Shown here: piece by piece, positions 17,439-26,137 of the stretch
Numbering within the stretch: position 1 is the first letter of the stretch
Layout: each line of letters begins with the position of its first letter
Assembly: GCA_024643405.1 (NCBI GenBank)
Contig: JAHENA010000006.1
Coordinates: forward strand, 1 to 64,000
Length of the DNA: 64,000 nucleotides
Source of the DNA: Flavobacteriales bacterium
GTDB taxonomy: Bacteria; Bacteroidota; Bacteroidia; Flavobacteriales; Flavobacteriaceae
Direction: 5' to 3'
Made by a program: the position numbers and the translations under genes
The notes under the pieces: model-generated
Database searches by the model: none
What the model saw: only the letters and a program-made list of their open reading frames with translations
What the model was told of the DNA's origin: nothing

Positions 17439-17471
17439 TTTGAAATATTGAATTTTAAATTCCTATATTTG
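17439..17471 (+). promoter_or_regulatory. Bacteroidota-type promoter for the HU gene
   Basis: TTTG, a 21-base spacer and TATATTTG match the -33/-7 arrangement, about 44 bases upstream of the ATG at 17515. Confidence 0.7.
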
Positions 17472-17514
17472 CATCCCTTTAAATTTATATAGTAACTAAA
17501 ATAAAATATTAAAA

Positions 17515-17805
17515 ATGACTAAGGCTGATTTAGTAGCAAAAATTTCTGAAAAATTAGGAATAGAAAAAGGTGATGTTCAAGCAACTGTTGAATCATTTAT
17601 GGATGAGGTAAAAACTTCATTAGAAAGTGGAGACAATGTGTACTTGAGAGGATTTGGTAGCTTCATCATCAAAACAAGAGCAGAAAAAACTGGTAGAAAC
17701 ATTTCAAAAAACACTACAATTAAAATTCCTGCGCACAATATTCCTTCCTTTAAGCCAGCAAAAGTTTTTGTTGAAGGCGTAAAAACTAATGTAGACGTTA
17801 AGTAA
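17515..17805 (+). CDS. HU/IHF-family DNA-binding protein
   Basis: This is a nucleoid-associated protein of 96 residues that bends DNA as a dimer. It shows MTKADLVAKISEKLGIEKGDV, the VYLRGFGSFIIKTR core and the flexible-arm region ARNISKNTTIKIPAHNIPSFKPAK type sequence (here RNISKNTTIKIPAHN). The length and fold are those of HU-beta. It has a strong promoter and is followed within 40 bases by a gene for a tiny basic protein. Confidence 0.95.
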   Translation: MTKADLVAKISEKLGIEKGDVQATVESFMDEVKTSLESGDNVYLRGFGSFIIKTRAEKTGRNISKNTTIKIPAHNIPSFKPAKVFVEGVKTNVDVK

Positions 17806-17843
17806 AACATTATAATTAAATATTAATTTAAAAAAGAAAATTT

Positions 17844-17936
17844 ATGCCAAGCGGTAAAAAACGTAAGAGACATAAGGTTGCAACGCACAAACGTAAAAAA
17901 CGTGCTCGTGCAAATCGTCACAAAAAGAAAAAATAA
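17844..17936 (+). CDS. Thirty-residue highly basic protein, probable small ribosomal protein
   Basis: The frame from ATG 17844 to TAA 17934-17936 encodes 30 residues starting MPSGKKRKRHKVATHKRKKR; about two thirds are Lys, Arg or His, and the chain ends in KKKK. It lies 38 bases after the HU gene and is followed at once by a hairpin terminator, so it is very likely expressed. The composition is that of a ribosomal protein. A new large-subunit protein, bL38, has been reported from the F. johnsoniae ribosome; whether this gene encodes it cannot be settled here. It is too short for most gene finders. Confidence 0.8.
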   Translation: MPSGKKRKRHKVATHKRKKRARANRHKKKK

Positions 17937-17942
17937 ACCATA

Positions 17943-17971
17943 AAAAGTAGTTTTATAAGCTACTTTTTTTT
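17943..17971 (+). terminator. Intrinsic terminator after the small basic protein gene
   Basis: AAAGTAG and CTACTTT form a stem around a nine-base loop, followed by a run of T residues, seven bases after the stop. Confidence 0.8.
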
Positions 17972-18114
17972 GGTCGTTAAAAAACGTTCTTTGAAATGAG
18001 TTCATTAAAATTTTAAACACGTATTGTGTTTTTTGAGCTCCACGGAGATTAAAAATCCTGTGAAAATAATGTATAATCCATCTGTACTTAATTGTATGGA
18101 TAAAAATTAACTTA

Positions 18115-19662
18115 ATGGATAAAGAATTGATTATTCGATCTAGTTCAGAAGATGTTGATTTTGCCTTATTAAAAGATGGAAAACTTATTGAATTACAGAA
18201 AGATGAAGAAAGTAATGACTTTTCTGTTGGTGATGTGTTTATAGCCAAAATAAGAAAAGCTGTTCCTGGACTAAATGCTGCATTTGTGAATGTAGGTTAT
18301 GAGAAAGATGCCTTTTTGCATTATCATGATTTAGGGCCAAAACTTCCTTCGCTTTTAAAATTCACAAAACGTGTAAGCACAGGTAAACTAAAAGATTTTT
18401 CTTTAAAAAATTTCCCATTTGAAAAAGATATTGATAAAGACGGAAGCATTGTTGATGTCTTAAAATCAAATCAATCGCTATTAGTACAAATAGTAAAAGA
18501 ACCCATATCAACTAAAGGCCCAAGAATAAGTTCTGAGTTGTCTATAGCTGGTAGATATATAGTTTTAGTGCCTTTTTCTGATCGTATTTCTATTTCTCAA
18601 AAAATAGAAAGTAAGGAAGAAAAAGACCGATTAAAACGACTGGTGAAAAGTATTACACCACAAGGTTTTGGAATTATTGTTCGTACAGTAGCAGAAGGCA
18701 AAAAAGTAGCCGAACTAGATAAAGATTTACAGAATTTGCTTAGTCGTTGGACGGCAATGTGTAAAAAGCTTAATAAAGCCCATCATCCAAGTAAAGTATT
18801 AGGAGAAATGAATAAAGCCTCGTCAATGTTACGAGACATATTTAATGACACCTTTACAAGTATTCATGTTGATGATGAAACGCTTTATTATCAAATTAAA
18901 GATTATGTGCAAGAAATTGCACCCAATAAAGAATCAATAGTTAAATTGTATCAAGCAAATGTTCCCATTTTTGAAAAATTTGGGATAGAACGACAGATTA
19001 AAACCTCATTTGGTAAAACTGTTTCCATGGCTAAAGGAGCCTATTTAATAATAGAGCATACAGAAGCATTACATGTAATAGATGTCAATAGTGGGAACCG
19101 GTCAAACAAAGCAAACAACCAAGAGGATACAGCCTTAGAAGTCAATATTATTGCTGCTACTGAAATTGCCCGCCAATTGCGTTTACGTGATATGGGAGGC
19201 ATCATTGTAGTGGATTTTATAGACATGACCAGTGCTGACAACAGGCAACAACTGTTTAATCACCTTCGTGATGAAATGAAGGATGACAGAGCTAAACACA
19301 AAATATTGCCGCCAAGTAAATTTGGTTTGATACAAATTACAAGACAACGTGTTCGCCCAGAAATGAACATTAAAACTCAGGAAGAAAATCCTGATGACAT
19401 CATTAATGGTTCTGAGGTTGACGCACCCATAGGAATTGTGCCAAAAATAACACATGACCTAGAACAATTATTAAAAAAAGACTATAAAAAGCTGACCTTA
19501 AACACACATCCTTTTATAGCAGCCTTTTTAACCAAAGGTTTTCCATCAACACGTTCAAAATGGTTTTTTGAACATAAAAAATGGGTTAAAGTTTTACCTA
19601 GAGATGCTTACACATATTTAGAATATCATTTTTTCGATAAAAATGGTAAACAAATTAAATAA
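18115..19662 (+). CDS. rng: Ribonuclease G/E family endoribonuclease
   Basis: This single-strand-specific endoribonuclease acts in rRNA maturation and mRNA decay. The 515 residues contain an S1-like RNA-binding part (VGDVFIAKIRKAVPGLNAAFVNVGYEKDAFL is its hallmark, split here across residues 41-72) and the DNase I-like catalytic part. Both metal-binding Asp stretches are present, HVIDVNSGNRSNKA and GGIIVVDFIDM. The CPxCxG zinc-link of E. coli RNase E is missing; the equivalent region reads ENPDDIINGSEV. There is no long C-terminal scaffold. A structured leader of about 140 bases precedes it and a strong terminator follows. Confidence 0.94.
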   Translation: MDKELIIRSSSEDVDFALLKDGKLIELQKDEESNDFSVGDVFIAKIRKAVPGLNAAFVNVGYEKDAFLHYHDLGPKLPSLLKFTKRVSTGKLKDFSLKNFPFEKDIDKDGSIVDVLKSNQSLLVQIVKEPISTKGPRISSELSIAGRYIVLVPFSDRISISQKIESKEEKDRLKRLVKSITPQGFGIIVRTVAEGKKVAELDKDLQNLLSRWTAMCKKLNKAHHPSKVLGEMNKASSMLRDIFNDTFTSIHVDDETLYYQIKDYVQEIAPNKESIVKLYQANVPIFEKFGIERQIKTSFGKTVSMAKGAYLIIEHTEALHVIDVNSGNRSNKANNQEDTALEVNIIAATEIARQLRLRDMGGIIVVDFIDMTSADNRQQLFNHLRDEMKDDRAKHKILPPSKFGLIQITRQRVRPEMNIKTQEENPDDIINGSEVDAPIGIVPKITHDLEQLLKKDYKKLTLNTHPFIAAFLTKGFPSTRSKWFFEHKKWVKVLPRDAYTYLEYHFFDKNGKQIK

Positions 19663-19664
19663 TT

Positions 19665-19697
19665 AAAAAAGCCCAACTTATATAAGTTGGGCTTTTT
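19665..19697 (+). terminator. Intrinsic terminator of rng
   Basis: A perfect GCCCAACTTA / TAAGTTGGGC stem with A-rich and T-rich flanks lies just after the stop codon. It may also serve the convergent aldo/keto reductase gene. Confidence 0.9.
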
Positions 19698-19719
19698 TGT
19701 TTTTATATATTATTACGTT

Positions 19720-20760
19720 TTATGGTGCTGGGTTAGGAATCATGGCATGAACAGCTTCAATTTGTTTAATAATAGCATCACTTAAGGTTACATTAATACT
19801 ATCAATATTTTCTTTTAGTTGATCCATTTTTGTTGCTCCAATAATATTGCTCGTTACAAAAGGTTGCTGGTTTACAAATGCTAAGGACATTTGTGCCAAG
19901 GTCATGTTATGGTCTTCTGCTATTTTCAAATAACGTCTCGTAGCTTCTGTTGATTGTTCACTGCTATATCTCGCAAACCTTGGAAACAAGGTTAATCGGG
20001 CATCTTTCCCTGCTATTCCTTTTATATATTTACCTGAAAGAACTCCAAATGCCATTGGCGAATAGGCCAATAAACCAATGCTTTCTCTTAATGAAACTTC
20101 AGCCATATCACCTTCAAAAACTCTGTTAATTAAGGAATAGGCGTTTTGAATGGTAATCATCCTTGGTAAATCATTGGCTTTAGATTCTTCCATATAACGC
20201 ATAGCACCCCATGCCTTTTCATTGGACATGCCTATATGGCGAATTTTACCTGCTTTTATCATTTCTTCTAAAGCGTGCAGTACTTCATTGAAATTGTCTT
20301 TCCATTCATCTTCGGGATTATGCTTATAATCTCTAACCCCAAAAGTATTAGTAAGCCTTTCTGGCCAATGGATTTGATACAAATCAATATAATCAGTCTG
20401 TAATCGTTTTAATTCAGCATCTAAAGCAACCTTAATGGCATTTAAGTTCAAACCGGTGGTTCTTATATGTGCCGTATAATCACTGGGACGACCAACAATT
20501 TTACTTGCTAAAATAACTTTCTCCCTGTTTCCAGTCTTTTTAAACCAAGATCCTATAATCTTACTTGTTCTGCCTTGGGTTTCCGGACTTGCAGGAACGG
20601 GATACATTTCTGCAGTGTCAAAAAAATTAACCCCTTGATCGAGTGAATAATCCATTTGGGCATGACCTTCAGCCTCTGTATTTTGATTGCCCCAGGTCAT
20701 GGTGCCTAAGCATATTTTACTGACTTTTATATTGGTATTTGGTAGTGTTGTATATTTCAT
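19720..20760 (-). CDS. Aldo/keto reductase (Tas-like)
   Basis: This NADPH-dependent oxidoreductase has a TIM-barrel fold. The 346-residue protein contains GVNFFDTAEMYP (catalytic Asp and Tyr), VILASKIVGR (catalytic Lys) and DLYQIHWPER (His), and the NADP-binding SNIIGATKMDQLKENI near the end. The PVPASPETQGRTSKIIG insertion is that of the Tas subgroup. The natural substrate is unknown. It is a stand-alone gene between two terminators. Confidence 0.93.
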   Translation of the reverse strand: MKYTTLPNTNIKVSKICLGTMTWGNQNTEAEGHAQMDYSLDQGVNFFDTAEMYPVPASPETQGRTSKIIGSWFKKTGNREKVILASKIVGRPSDYTAHIRTTGLNLNAIKVALDAELKRLQTDYIDLYQIHWPERLTNTFGVRDYKHNPEDEWKDNFNEVLHALEEMIKAGKIRHIGMSNEKAWGAMRYMEESKANDLPRMITIQNAYSLINRVFEGDMAEVSLRESIGLLAYSPMAFGVLSGKYIKGIAGKDARLTLFPRFARYSSEQSTEATRRYLKIAEDHNMTLAQMSLAFVNQQPFVTSNIIGATKMDQLKENIDSINVTLSDAIIKQIEAVHAMIPNPAP

Positions 20761-20803
20761 GTGCCTTTCTTTTTAAGCTTTTTTTAAAAAAGTTTAAAGA
20801 TAA

Positions 20804-20840
20804 AAAAACCTTTCAGTTAAAAGGAAACTGAAAGGTTTAA
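20804..20840. terminator. Terminator downstream of the OmpA gene
   Basis: A 13-bp stem AAACCTTTCAGTT / AACTGAAAGGTTT with a seven-base loop lies just after the OmpA-family stop and has T-rich sequence on the minus strand. Confidence 0.8.
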
Positions 20841-20860
20841 TACTTTGTTAAGATTTTATA

Positions 20861-21820
20861 TTAATTGTCTTTTAGCAATTTTGATAATTCATCTAGTTTA
20901 GGTGTTAAAATCACTTCAATACGTCTGTTTTTTGCTTTTCCTTCTGGCGTACTATTTGTAGCTACAGGCGCATATTCTCCACGACCGGCAGCTGTTAAAT
21001 TTTCCGGGTTAATAGCTGCATTTTCTCTTAAAATATTTACAATAGCGGTAGCACGTTTCGTGGATAAATCCCAGTTTCCACTTAATTGAGCATTACCCTG
21101 ATATGGTACATTATCTGTATGTCCTTCTATCAGTACTGCAATATCTGGATTTTGCCCTAAAACGCTTCCTAATTGTTGTACAGCTCTTCTTCCCTCTGAA
21201 CCTACAGCCCAGCTTCCTGAACTAAATAATAACTTGTTTTCCATAGAAACATAGACTTTTCCATCTCGTTGTTCAACGGTCAAACCTTTGCCTTCAAAAT
21301 CTGTTAAAGCTCTTGAAATAGCATCTTTTAAAGCAGTCATTGCGGCATCTTTATCAGCGATAACTTTTTCGAGCTCAGCAACTCTGTTCGAACGATCTTC
21401 CAGGGCTTTTTTAAGACTTTCCAATCTGGCATTTTCAGCAGCCAAGGCTTGCTCCTTAGCTTCCAATTGCGCTAATAATTCTCTGTTTTTTTGTGAATTG
21501 GCGGCAATGGCGGCAGAACTGTTTTTTTCTAAGGCATCATAGGATGCTTTTAAATTATCTAAATTCGCTTTAGCAGCATTATATTCGCCTTGCAGTCTGT
21601 CACGTTCTGCTACCGTTTCATCATAAGCGGATTGTAATTGTTTTAATTCATTTTCTGCTAAAGTTTTGGCGCTTAATAGGGCCTCATTCTCATCAGAAAG
21701 TTTTCTGTTCTCTTGTTTTAAGTCTGTATACTTACTTTCTAAATCCTTATATACTTTTGGAGACACACAAGAGGATAACAAGGTCACCGTTACTAATACT
21801 AATGAAAGTTTTTTTATCAT
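20861..21820 (-). CDS. OmpA-family peptidoglycan-binding lipoprotein with coiled coil
   Basis: This 319-residue lipoprotein (signal LLSSC, acylated Cys at residue 18) is predicted to tie the outer membrane to the cell wall. Residues about 25-165 form a long heptad-rich coiled coil (repeated KxLEDxxNxL-like stretches). The C-terminal 120 residues are an OmpA domain with IAVLIEGHTDNVPYQG and LSTKRATAIVNIL, then AGRGEYAPVATN and KNRRIEVILTP, which carry the diaminopimelate-binding Asp and Arg. A hairpin terminator follows. Confidence 0.93.
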   Translation of the reverse strand: MIKKLSLVLVTVTLLSSCVSPKVYKDLESKYTDLKQENRKLSDENEALLSAKTLAENELKQLQSAYDETVAERDRLQGEYNAAKANLDNLKASYDALEKNSSAAIAANSQKNRELLAQLEAKEQALAAENARLESLKKALEDRSNRVAELEKVIADKDAAMTALKDAISRALTDFEGKGLTVEQRDGKVYVSMENKLLFSSGSWAVGSEGRRAVQQLGSVLGQNPDIAVLIEGHTDNVPYQGNAQLSGNWDLSTKRATAIVNILRENAAINPENLTAAGRGEYAPVATNSTPEGKAKNRRIEVILTPKLDELSKLLKDN

Positions 21821-21840
21821 TTTTTAAAATTTTGTTAGGT

Positions 21841-22605
21841 TTATTTTTCTATTTCTACTAAAATGGGGCAATGGTCACTATGTACTGCGTTAGACAATAT
21901 AACGGCTCTTTTTATTTTTTCTTGTAATGCTTTTGAAACCATGGCATAATCTAAGCGCCAACCTTTATTATTAGCTCTGGCATTAGCACGATAACTCCAC
22001 CAGGTATAGTTATGAGGCTCTTTGTTTAAATGTCTGAAGGAGTCAATGAAACCACTAGCAATAAAACTGCCAATCCATTTGCGTTCTACTGGCAAAAAAC
22101 CTGAAGTATTACTTAATCCCTTCGGGTTATGAATATCAATTTCCTCATGGCAAATATTATAATCACCACAAATAATTAAATTTGGGATTTCCTTTTTAAG
22201 TGTATTAATATATTCCTGAAACATATCCATATATTCCAGTTTATGGTCTAGCCTGTCATCATTTGTCCCAGATGGTAAGTACAGGCTCATCACAGAAAAA
22301 CCATCATAATCAGCCCTTATATTCCTGCCTTCAAAATCCATAGAAGCAATCCCTGTTCCATATTCTACATGATTTGGCTCTGTTTTACTCAAAATAGCCA
22401 CACCACTGTATCCTTTCTTTTGTGCACTAAACCAATAATTGTATTTGTAACCCGCTTCAGCAAAAACATCTAAGTCCAATTGCTCCTTTAAAGCCTTTAT
22501 TTCCTGAAGGCAAATCACATCTGGATTGGCACTTTTTAACCAATCCATAAATCCTTTATTGATTGCGGCTCTGATGCCGTTGACGTTATATGAAATTATC
22601 TTCAT
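21841..22605 (-). CDS. xth: Exodeoxyribonuclease III (AP endonuclease)
   Basis: This DNA-repair enzyme cleaves at abasic sites and has 3'-5' exonuclease activity. The 254 residues have the ExoIII signatures: IISYNVNGIRAA (Asn7), DVICLQEIK (metal-binding Glu35), KKGYSGVAILSK, IICGDYNICHEEIDIHNP and the terminal HSDHCPI with the catalytic Asp-His pair. It lacks any signal peptide, in contrast to the exported EEP-family gene near 63 kb. It ends 21 bases upstream of the ompA-type gene and may be co-transcribed with it. Confidence 0.95.
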   Translation of the reverse strand: MKIISYNVNGIRAAINKGFMDWLKSANPDVICLQEIKALKEQLDLDVFAEAGYKYNYWFSAQKKGYSGVAILSKTEPNHVEYGTGIASMDFEGRNIRADYDGFSVMSLYLPSGTNDDRLDHKLEYMDMFQEYINTLKKEIPNLIICGDYNICHEEIDIHNPKGLSNTSGFLPVERKWIGSFIASGFIDSFRHLNKEPHNYTWWSYRANARANNKGWRLDYAMVSKALQEKIKRAVILSNAVHSDHCPILVEIEK

Positions 22606-22726
22606 GTAATAGAATAAGTATTTTAGCTAAAATAAATAATGCGTTACTTTTACACTATTATTTTACAAACCTTTTAACGAAAACTATTAACAAAATATTT
22701 TAAGCTATTTTTAGTTTAAGTATCAG

Positions 22727-25700
22727 ATGAAATTTATAGCCTTTCTTTTTATCTTTTTTATTGGTTTTTGTGCGATTGCCCAAAACCAGAATTCTAACTA
22801 TAGAACTAAAAAAGTTGCTGTGAAAGATTCTATTATTGTTGACAGTGTGAGCATCAATTCTAATTATTTTTTCATCAAAAGAAAAGACAATACGGTGATT
22901 GATTCCTCCTACTATACTATTGATTTCCCAAAAGCAACGTTAATCTTTAATAAGCCGATGGAAACCGATTCAATTATTATAAATTATTTGAGGTTCCCGG
23001 AATTTTTAACAAAAACCTATAAGCAATTGGACGAGAATATTATTGTTGAAAACAATGATAATATCCAAACGCTCTACAAACTTTCACAAAGCAATCAAGA
23101 GTCTACTTTTATACCTTTTGATGGATTAACAACTTCAGGAAGTATTTCGCGCGGCGTTACCATTGGGAATAATCAAAATTCTGTTTTAAATAGTGAATTA
23201 GATTTACAGATTACCGGTAAATTAAATGATAAAGTAACGTTAAGAGCCTCCATACAAGATGCCAATATTCCTTTGCAGGAAAGTGGGTATTCACAAAGAT
23301 TAGACGAATTTGACCAGGTGTTTATTGAGTTAATGAGCAATAAATGGAATGTGCGTGCAGGAGATATTGATTTAATAAATACCACCTCCTATTTTGGTAA
23401 TTTCTCTAAACGTGTGCAAGGGCTATTGTTAAATGTGAATTTTGATAAAGAGGATTCTAAAACAAATCTGTTTGCTGCTGGCGCTTTGGTTAGGGGGCAA
23501 TTTACACGCAGTCAATTCAAGGCACAAGAAGGCAATCAAGGTCCTTATAAATTACAAGGACAAAATGGCGAATTATATGTACTCATTGTTTCTGGGAGTG
23601 AAACGGTTTTTGTTAATGGCATTGCCCTAAGACGTGGTGAAGATGCCGATTATATTATTGATTATAACGCTGGTGAAATTATATTTAACTCCACATTTCC
23701 TGTAACAAGTGAAATGCGGATTACAGTAGATTATCAATTTAGTGAACGCAATTATTCACGATTAGTAGCCTATGGTGGAGGACGACTTGATAGTAAAAAA
23801 TTAAAAATTGGTGTTTCCATCTATTCTGAAAATGATGCTAAAAACCAGCCATTACAACAAAACTTATCTCAAGAACAGGTAGAAATACTTTCAAATGCTG
23901 GTAATGACACTTCCTTAATGGTATCACCTTCTGCGGTTTTAGATACTTATAGTGATAATCGGATTTTATATAGAAAAGAACTGATAAATGGTTTGGAGGC
24001 TTTTGTGTTTTCAAACAATCCGGATGATGAATTGTACCGCGTTACATTTAGTGCTGTTGGTGCCAATCAAGGCAATTATACTTTAAGCAGTATTAATGCT
24101 ATTAGCAAAATCTACGAATGGGTTGAGCCCATTTTAGGCATTCCACAAGGAAATTATGCGCCTATTGTTGAGCTTATTGCACCAAAAAAACTTCAAATGG
24201 CCATTATTAATGGACGCTATAACCCCTCTGAAAAAACAGCTATCGATTTTGAAGTATCCGGAAGCAAAAATGATCAAAACTTATTTTCAAGTATTGATGA
24301 TGAAAATAATGATGGATTTGCCACCAAATTTAAAATATCTCAAAGTATTATTAAAAAGGATAGTCTTTGGAGCCTCAATGTGGTTGCAGATATTGATTAT
24401 ATTCAAAAGAATTTTAAAACTATAGAACGGCTATATAACGCTGAATTTTCACGGGATTGGAATATTGAAAAACCACTTGGGAATCAAGAACTTTTTAAAA
24501 CGGGCTTACAATTATTTCATCCAGAAAAAGGAATTGCTACATACCAGTTTGAACATTTAGGGTATTCGGAAAACTTTACAGGAAAAAGGCATGTTGCAAA
24601 TATAAATTTGCTATTAAACAAATTTAATATTGTTTCCTTTTCCAGTTTTTTAACCGCCACTTCAGATTTAAATACGTCTAACTTTTTAAGATCATTCAAC
24701 AGAATAACTTACGGCATGACCAATAGCTGGTTAGGCACAAAAATTGCTGTTGAAGATAATGAACAAAAAGACATAAACACCTCAGCACTGACCCCGTTAA
24801 GTCAAAAATTTAAATCATACGAGGTTTTTTACGGTCTTGGAGACAGCACACAAATATTTGCCGAATTTGGTTATAAAAACAGAGTGAACGACAGTATAAG
24901 GAACAATGAATTACAAAAAGTAAATACTTCAAATACCTTTTTTTTAGATTCCAGACTGATTCAAAACACCAACACCAATTTATCTTTATATATTAATTAC
25001 AGAACCCTTAAAAATACTGACGAAGCAATTGATGACGAACAATCAATTAATTCCAGACTACAATACAACCAAAAGTTTATTAAACAACTTTTCCAGTGGA
25101 ATACCATTTTTGAAACCAACTCTGGCGCGCTAGCACAACAGGATTTTACCTATGTTGAAGTCGAACCAGGACAAGGAAGCTTCACTTGGATTGATTATAA
25201 TAACAATGGTATTCAAGAATTGGAAGAGTTTGAAATTGCCCAGTTTCAAGATCAGGGAAAATACATTAGAGTCCTACTTCCTAATCAGGTTTTTATTAAA
25301 ACACATCAAAACAGACTGAGTCAAACACTCACCATAAATCCACAACAATGGTCCGTGAGCCAAAAGAAGGCTGAGAATTTTTGGTCCCATTTTTATAATC
25401 AAACCACTTATTTAATTGATAGAAAGATAAAGCGTGATGGTAATAATTTTAATATTAATCCATTTGAATCAGATGCTAAAAATCAATTAGGATTGCAATT
25501 GAATGTGAAAAATGTGTTGTTTTTTAATAGAGGTAAACAGCATTATACTTTCTCATATACTTATTTATCAAATAAATCTCAAAATGTTTTGACTATTGGA
25601 TTTATTAAGAATAATTTAAAAAGTCATCAGCTCAATTTTAATCACAAAATTGAAGCATCTTGGCTTGTTGACTTACTTGCTGCATTTGACAATAACGAAA

Positions 25701-26137
25701 GTGTTAGTGAAAATTATTCCACTAAAAATTATAACTTCAATAAACAACGATTTAATCCAAAACTATCCTATTTATTTAATGATAATACGCGTTTTGATGT
25801 GTTCTATCAATACGCTTCAACCAACAATACCATTGGCAACCTAGAATCTTTAAAACAGCAAAAATATGGCGCTTCCTTTACCTTTTCCAGTAGTCAAAAA
25901 GGCGCGATAAATGGTGAATTTAATTATTTCTCAAATAACTTTATTGGAAACCCAAACGCCCCTGTGTCCTATCAAATGCTTGAAGGGCTGCAGCCAGGAA
26001 AAAACTTTACATGGCGCTTACTCGCACAAAAAAAACTTACTAAGTTTTTAGATTTAAACCTAAGCTATTTTGGAAGAAAAACTGAAACAAGTAAAACGAT
26101 ACATACAGGAACCATCCAGTTAAAGGCTTATTTCTAA
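22727..26137 (+). CDS. Large uncharacterised outer-membrane beta-barrel protein
   Basis: This 1136-residue exported protein has a signal peptide (MKFIAFLFIFFIGFCAIAQ). The N-terminal third is beta-rich and soluble-looking, including SGSISRGVTIGNNQNS, LYVLIVSGSETVFVNGI and RRGEDADYIIDYNAGEIIF. The rest alternates aromatic and polar residues like a membrane barrel and ends in phenylalanine, as barrels do. A conserved DYNNNGIQELEEFEIAQF element near residue 825 looks like a calcium-type Asp/Asn loop. I recognise it as a family widespread in Bacteroidota without assigned function. It ends four bases inside the convergent M28 gene. Confidence 0.75.
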   Translation: MKFIAFLFIFFIGFCAIAQNQNSNYRTKKVAVKDSIIVDSVSINSNYFFIKRKDNTVIDSSYYTIDFPKATLIFNKPMETDSIIINYLRFPEFLTKTYKQLDENIIVENNDNIQTLYKLSQSNQESTFIPFDGLTTSGSISRGVTIGNNQNSVLNSELDLQITGKLNDKVTLRASIQDANIPLQESGYSQRLDEFDQVFIELMSNKWNVRAGDIDLINTTSYFGNFSKRVQGLLLNVNFDKEDSKTNLFAAGALVRGQFTRSQFKAQEGNQGPYKLQGQNGELYVLIVSGSETVFVNGIALRRGEDADYIIDYNAGEIIFNSTFPVTSEMRITVDYQFSERNYSRLVAYGGGRLDSKKLKIGVSIYSENDAKNQPLQQNLSQEQVEILSNAGNDTSLMVSPSAVLDTYSDNRILYRKELINGLEAFVFSNNPDDELYRVTFSAVGANQGNYTLSSINAISKIYEWVEPILGIPQGNYAPIVELIAPKKLQMAIINGRYNPSEKTAIDFEVSGSKNDQNLFSSIDDENNDGFATKFKISQSIIKKDSLWSLNVVADIDYIQKNFKTIERLYNAEFSRDWNIEKPLGNQELFKTGLQLFHPEKGIATYQFEHLGYSENFTGKRHVANINLLLNKFNIVSFSSFLTATSDLNTSNFLRSFNRITYGMTNSWLGTKIAVEDNEQKDINTSALTPLSQKFKSYEVFYGLGDSTQIFAEFGYKNRVNDSIRNNELQKVNTSNTFFLDSRLIQNTNTNLSLYINYRTLKNTDEAIDDEQSINSRLQYNQKFIKQLFQWNTIFETNSGALAQQDFTYVEVEPGQGSFTWIDYNNNGIQELEEFEIAQFQDQGKYIRVLLPNQVFIKTHQNRLSQTLTINPQQWSVSQKKAENFWSHFYNQTTYLIDRKIKRDGNNFNINPFESDAKNQLGLQLNVKNVLFFNRGKQHYTFSYTYLSNKSQNVLTIGFIKNNLKSHQLNFNHKIEASWLVDLLAAFDNNESVSENYSTKNYNFNKQRFNPKLSYLFNDNTRFDVFYQYASTNNTIGNLESLKQQKYGASFTFSSSQKGAINGEFNYFSNNFIGNPNAPVSYQMLEGLQPGKNFTWRLLAQKKLTKFLDLNLSYFGRKTETSKTIHTGTIQLKAYF

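Noticed and set aside
17823-18248. A 141-residue minus-strand frame across the small basic protein and the rng start
   Set aside because: It opposes two well-supported genes and reads through a terminator hairpin.
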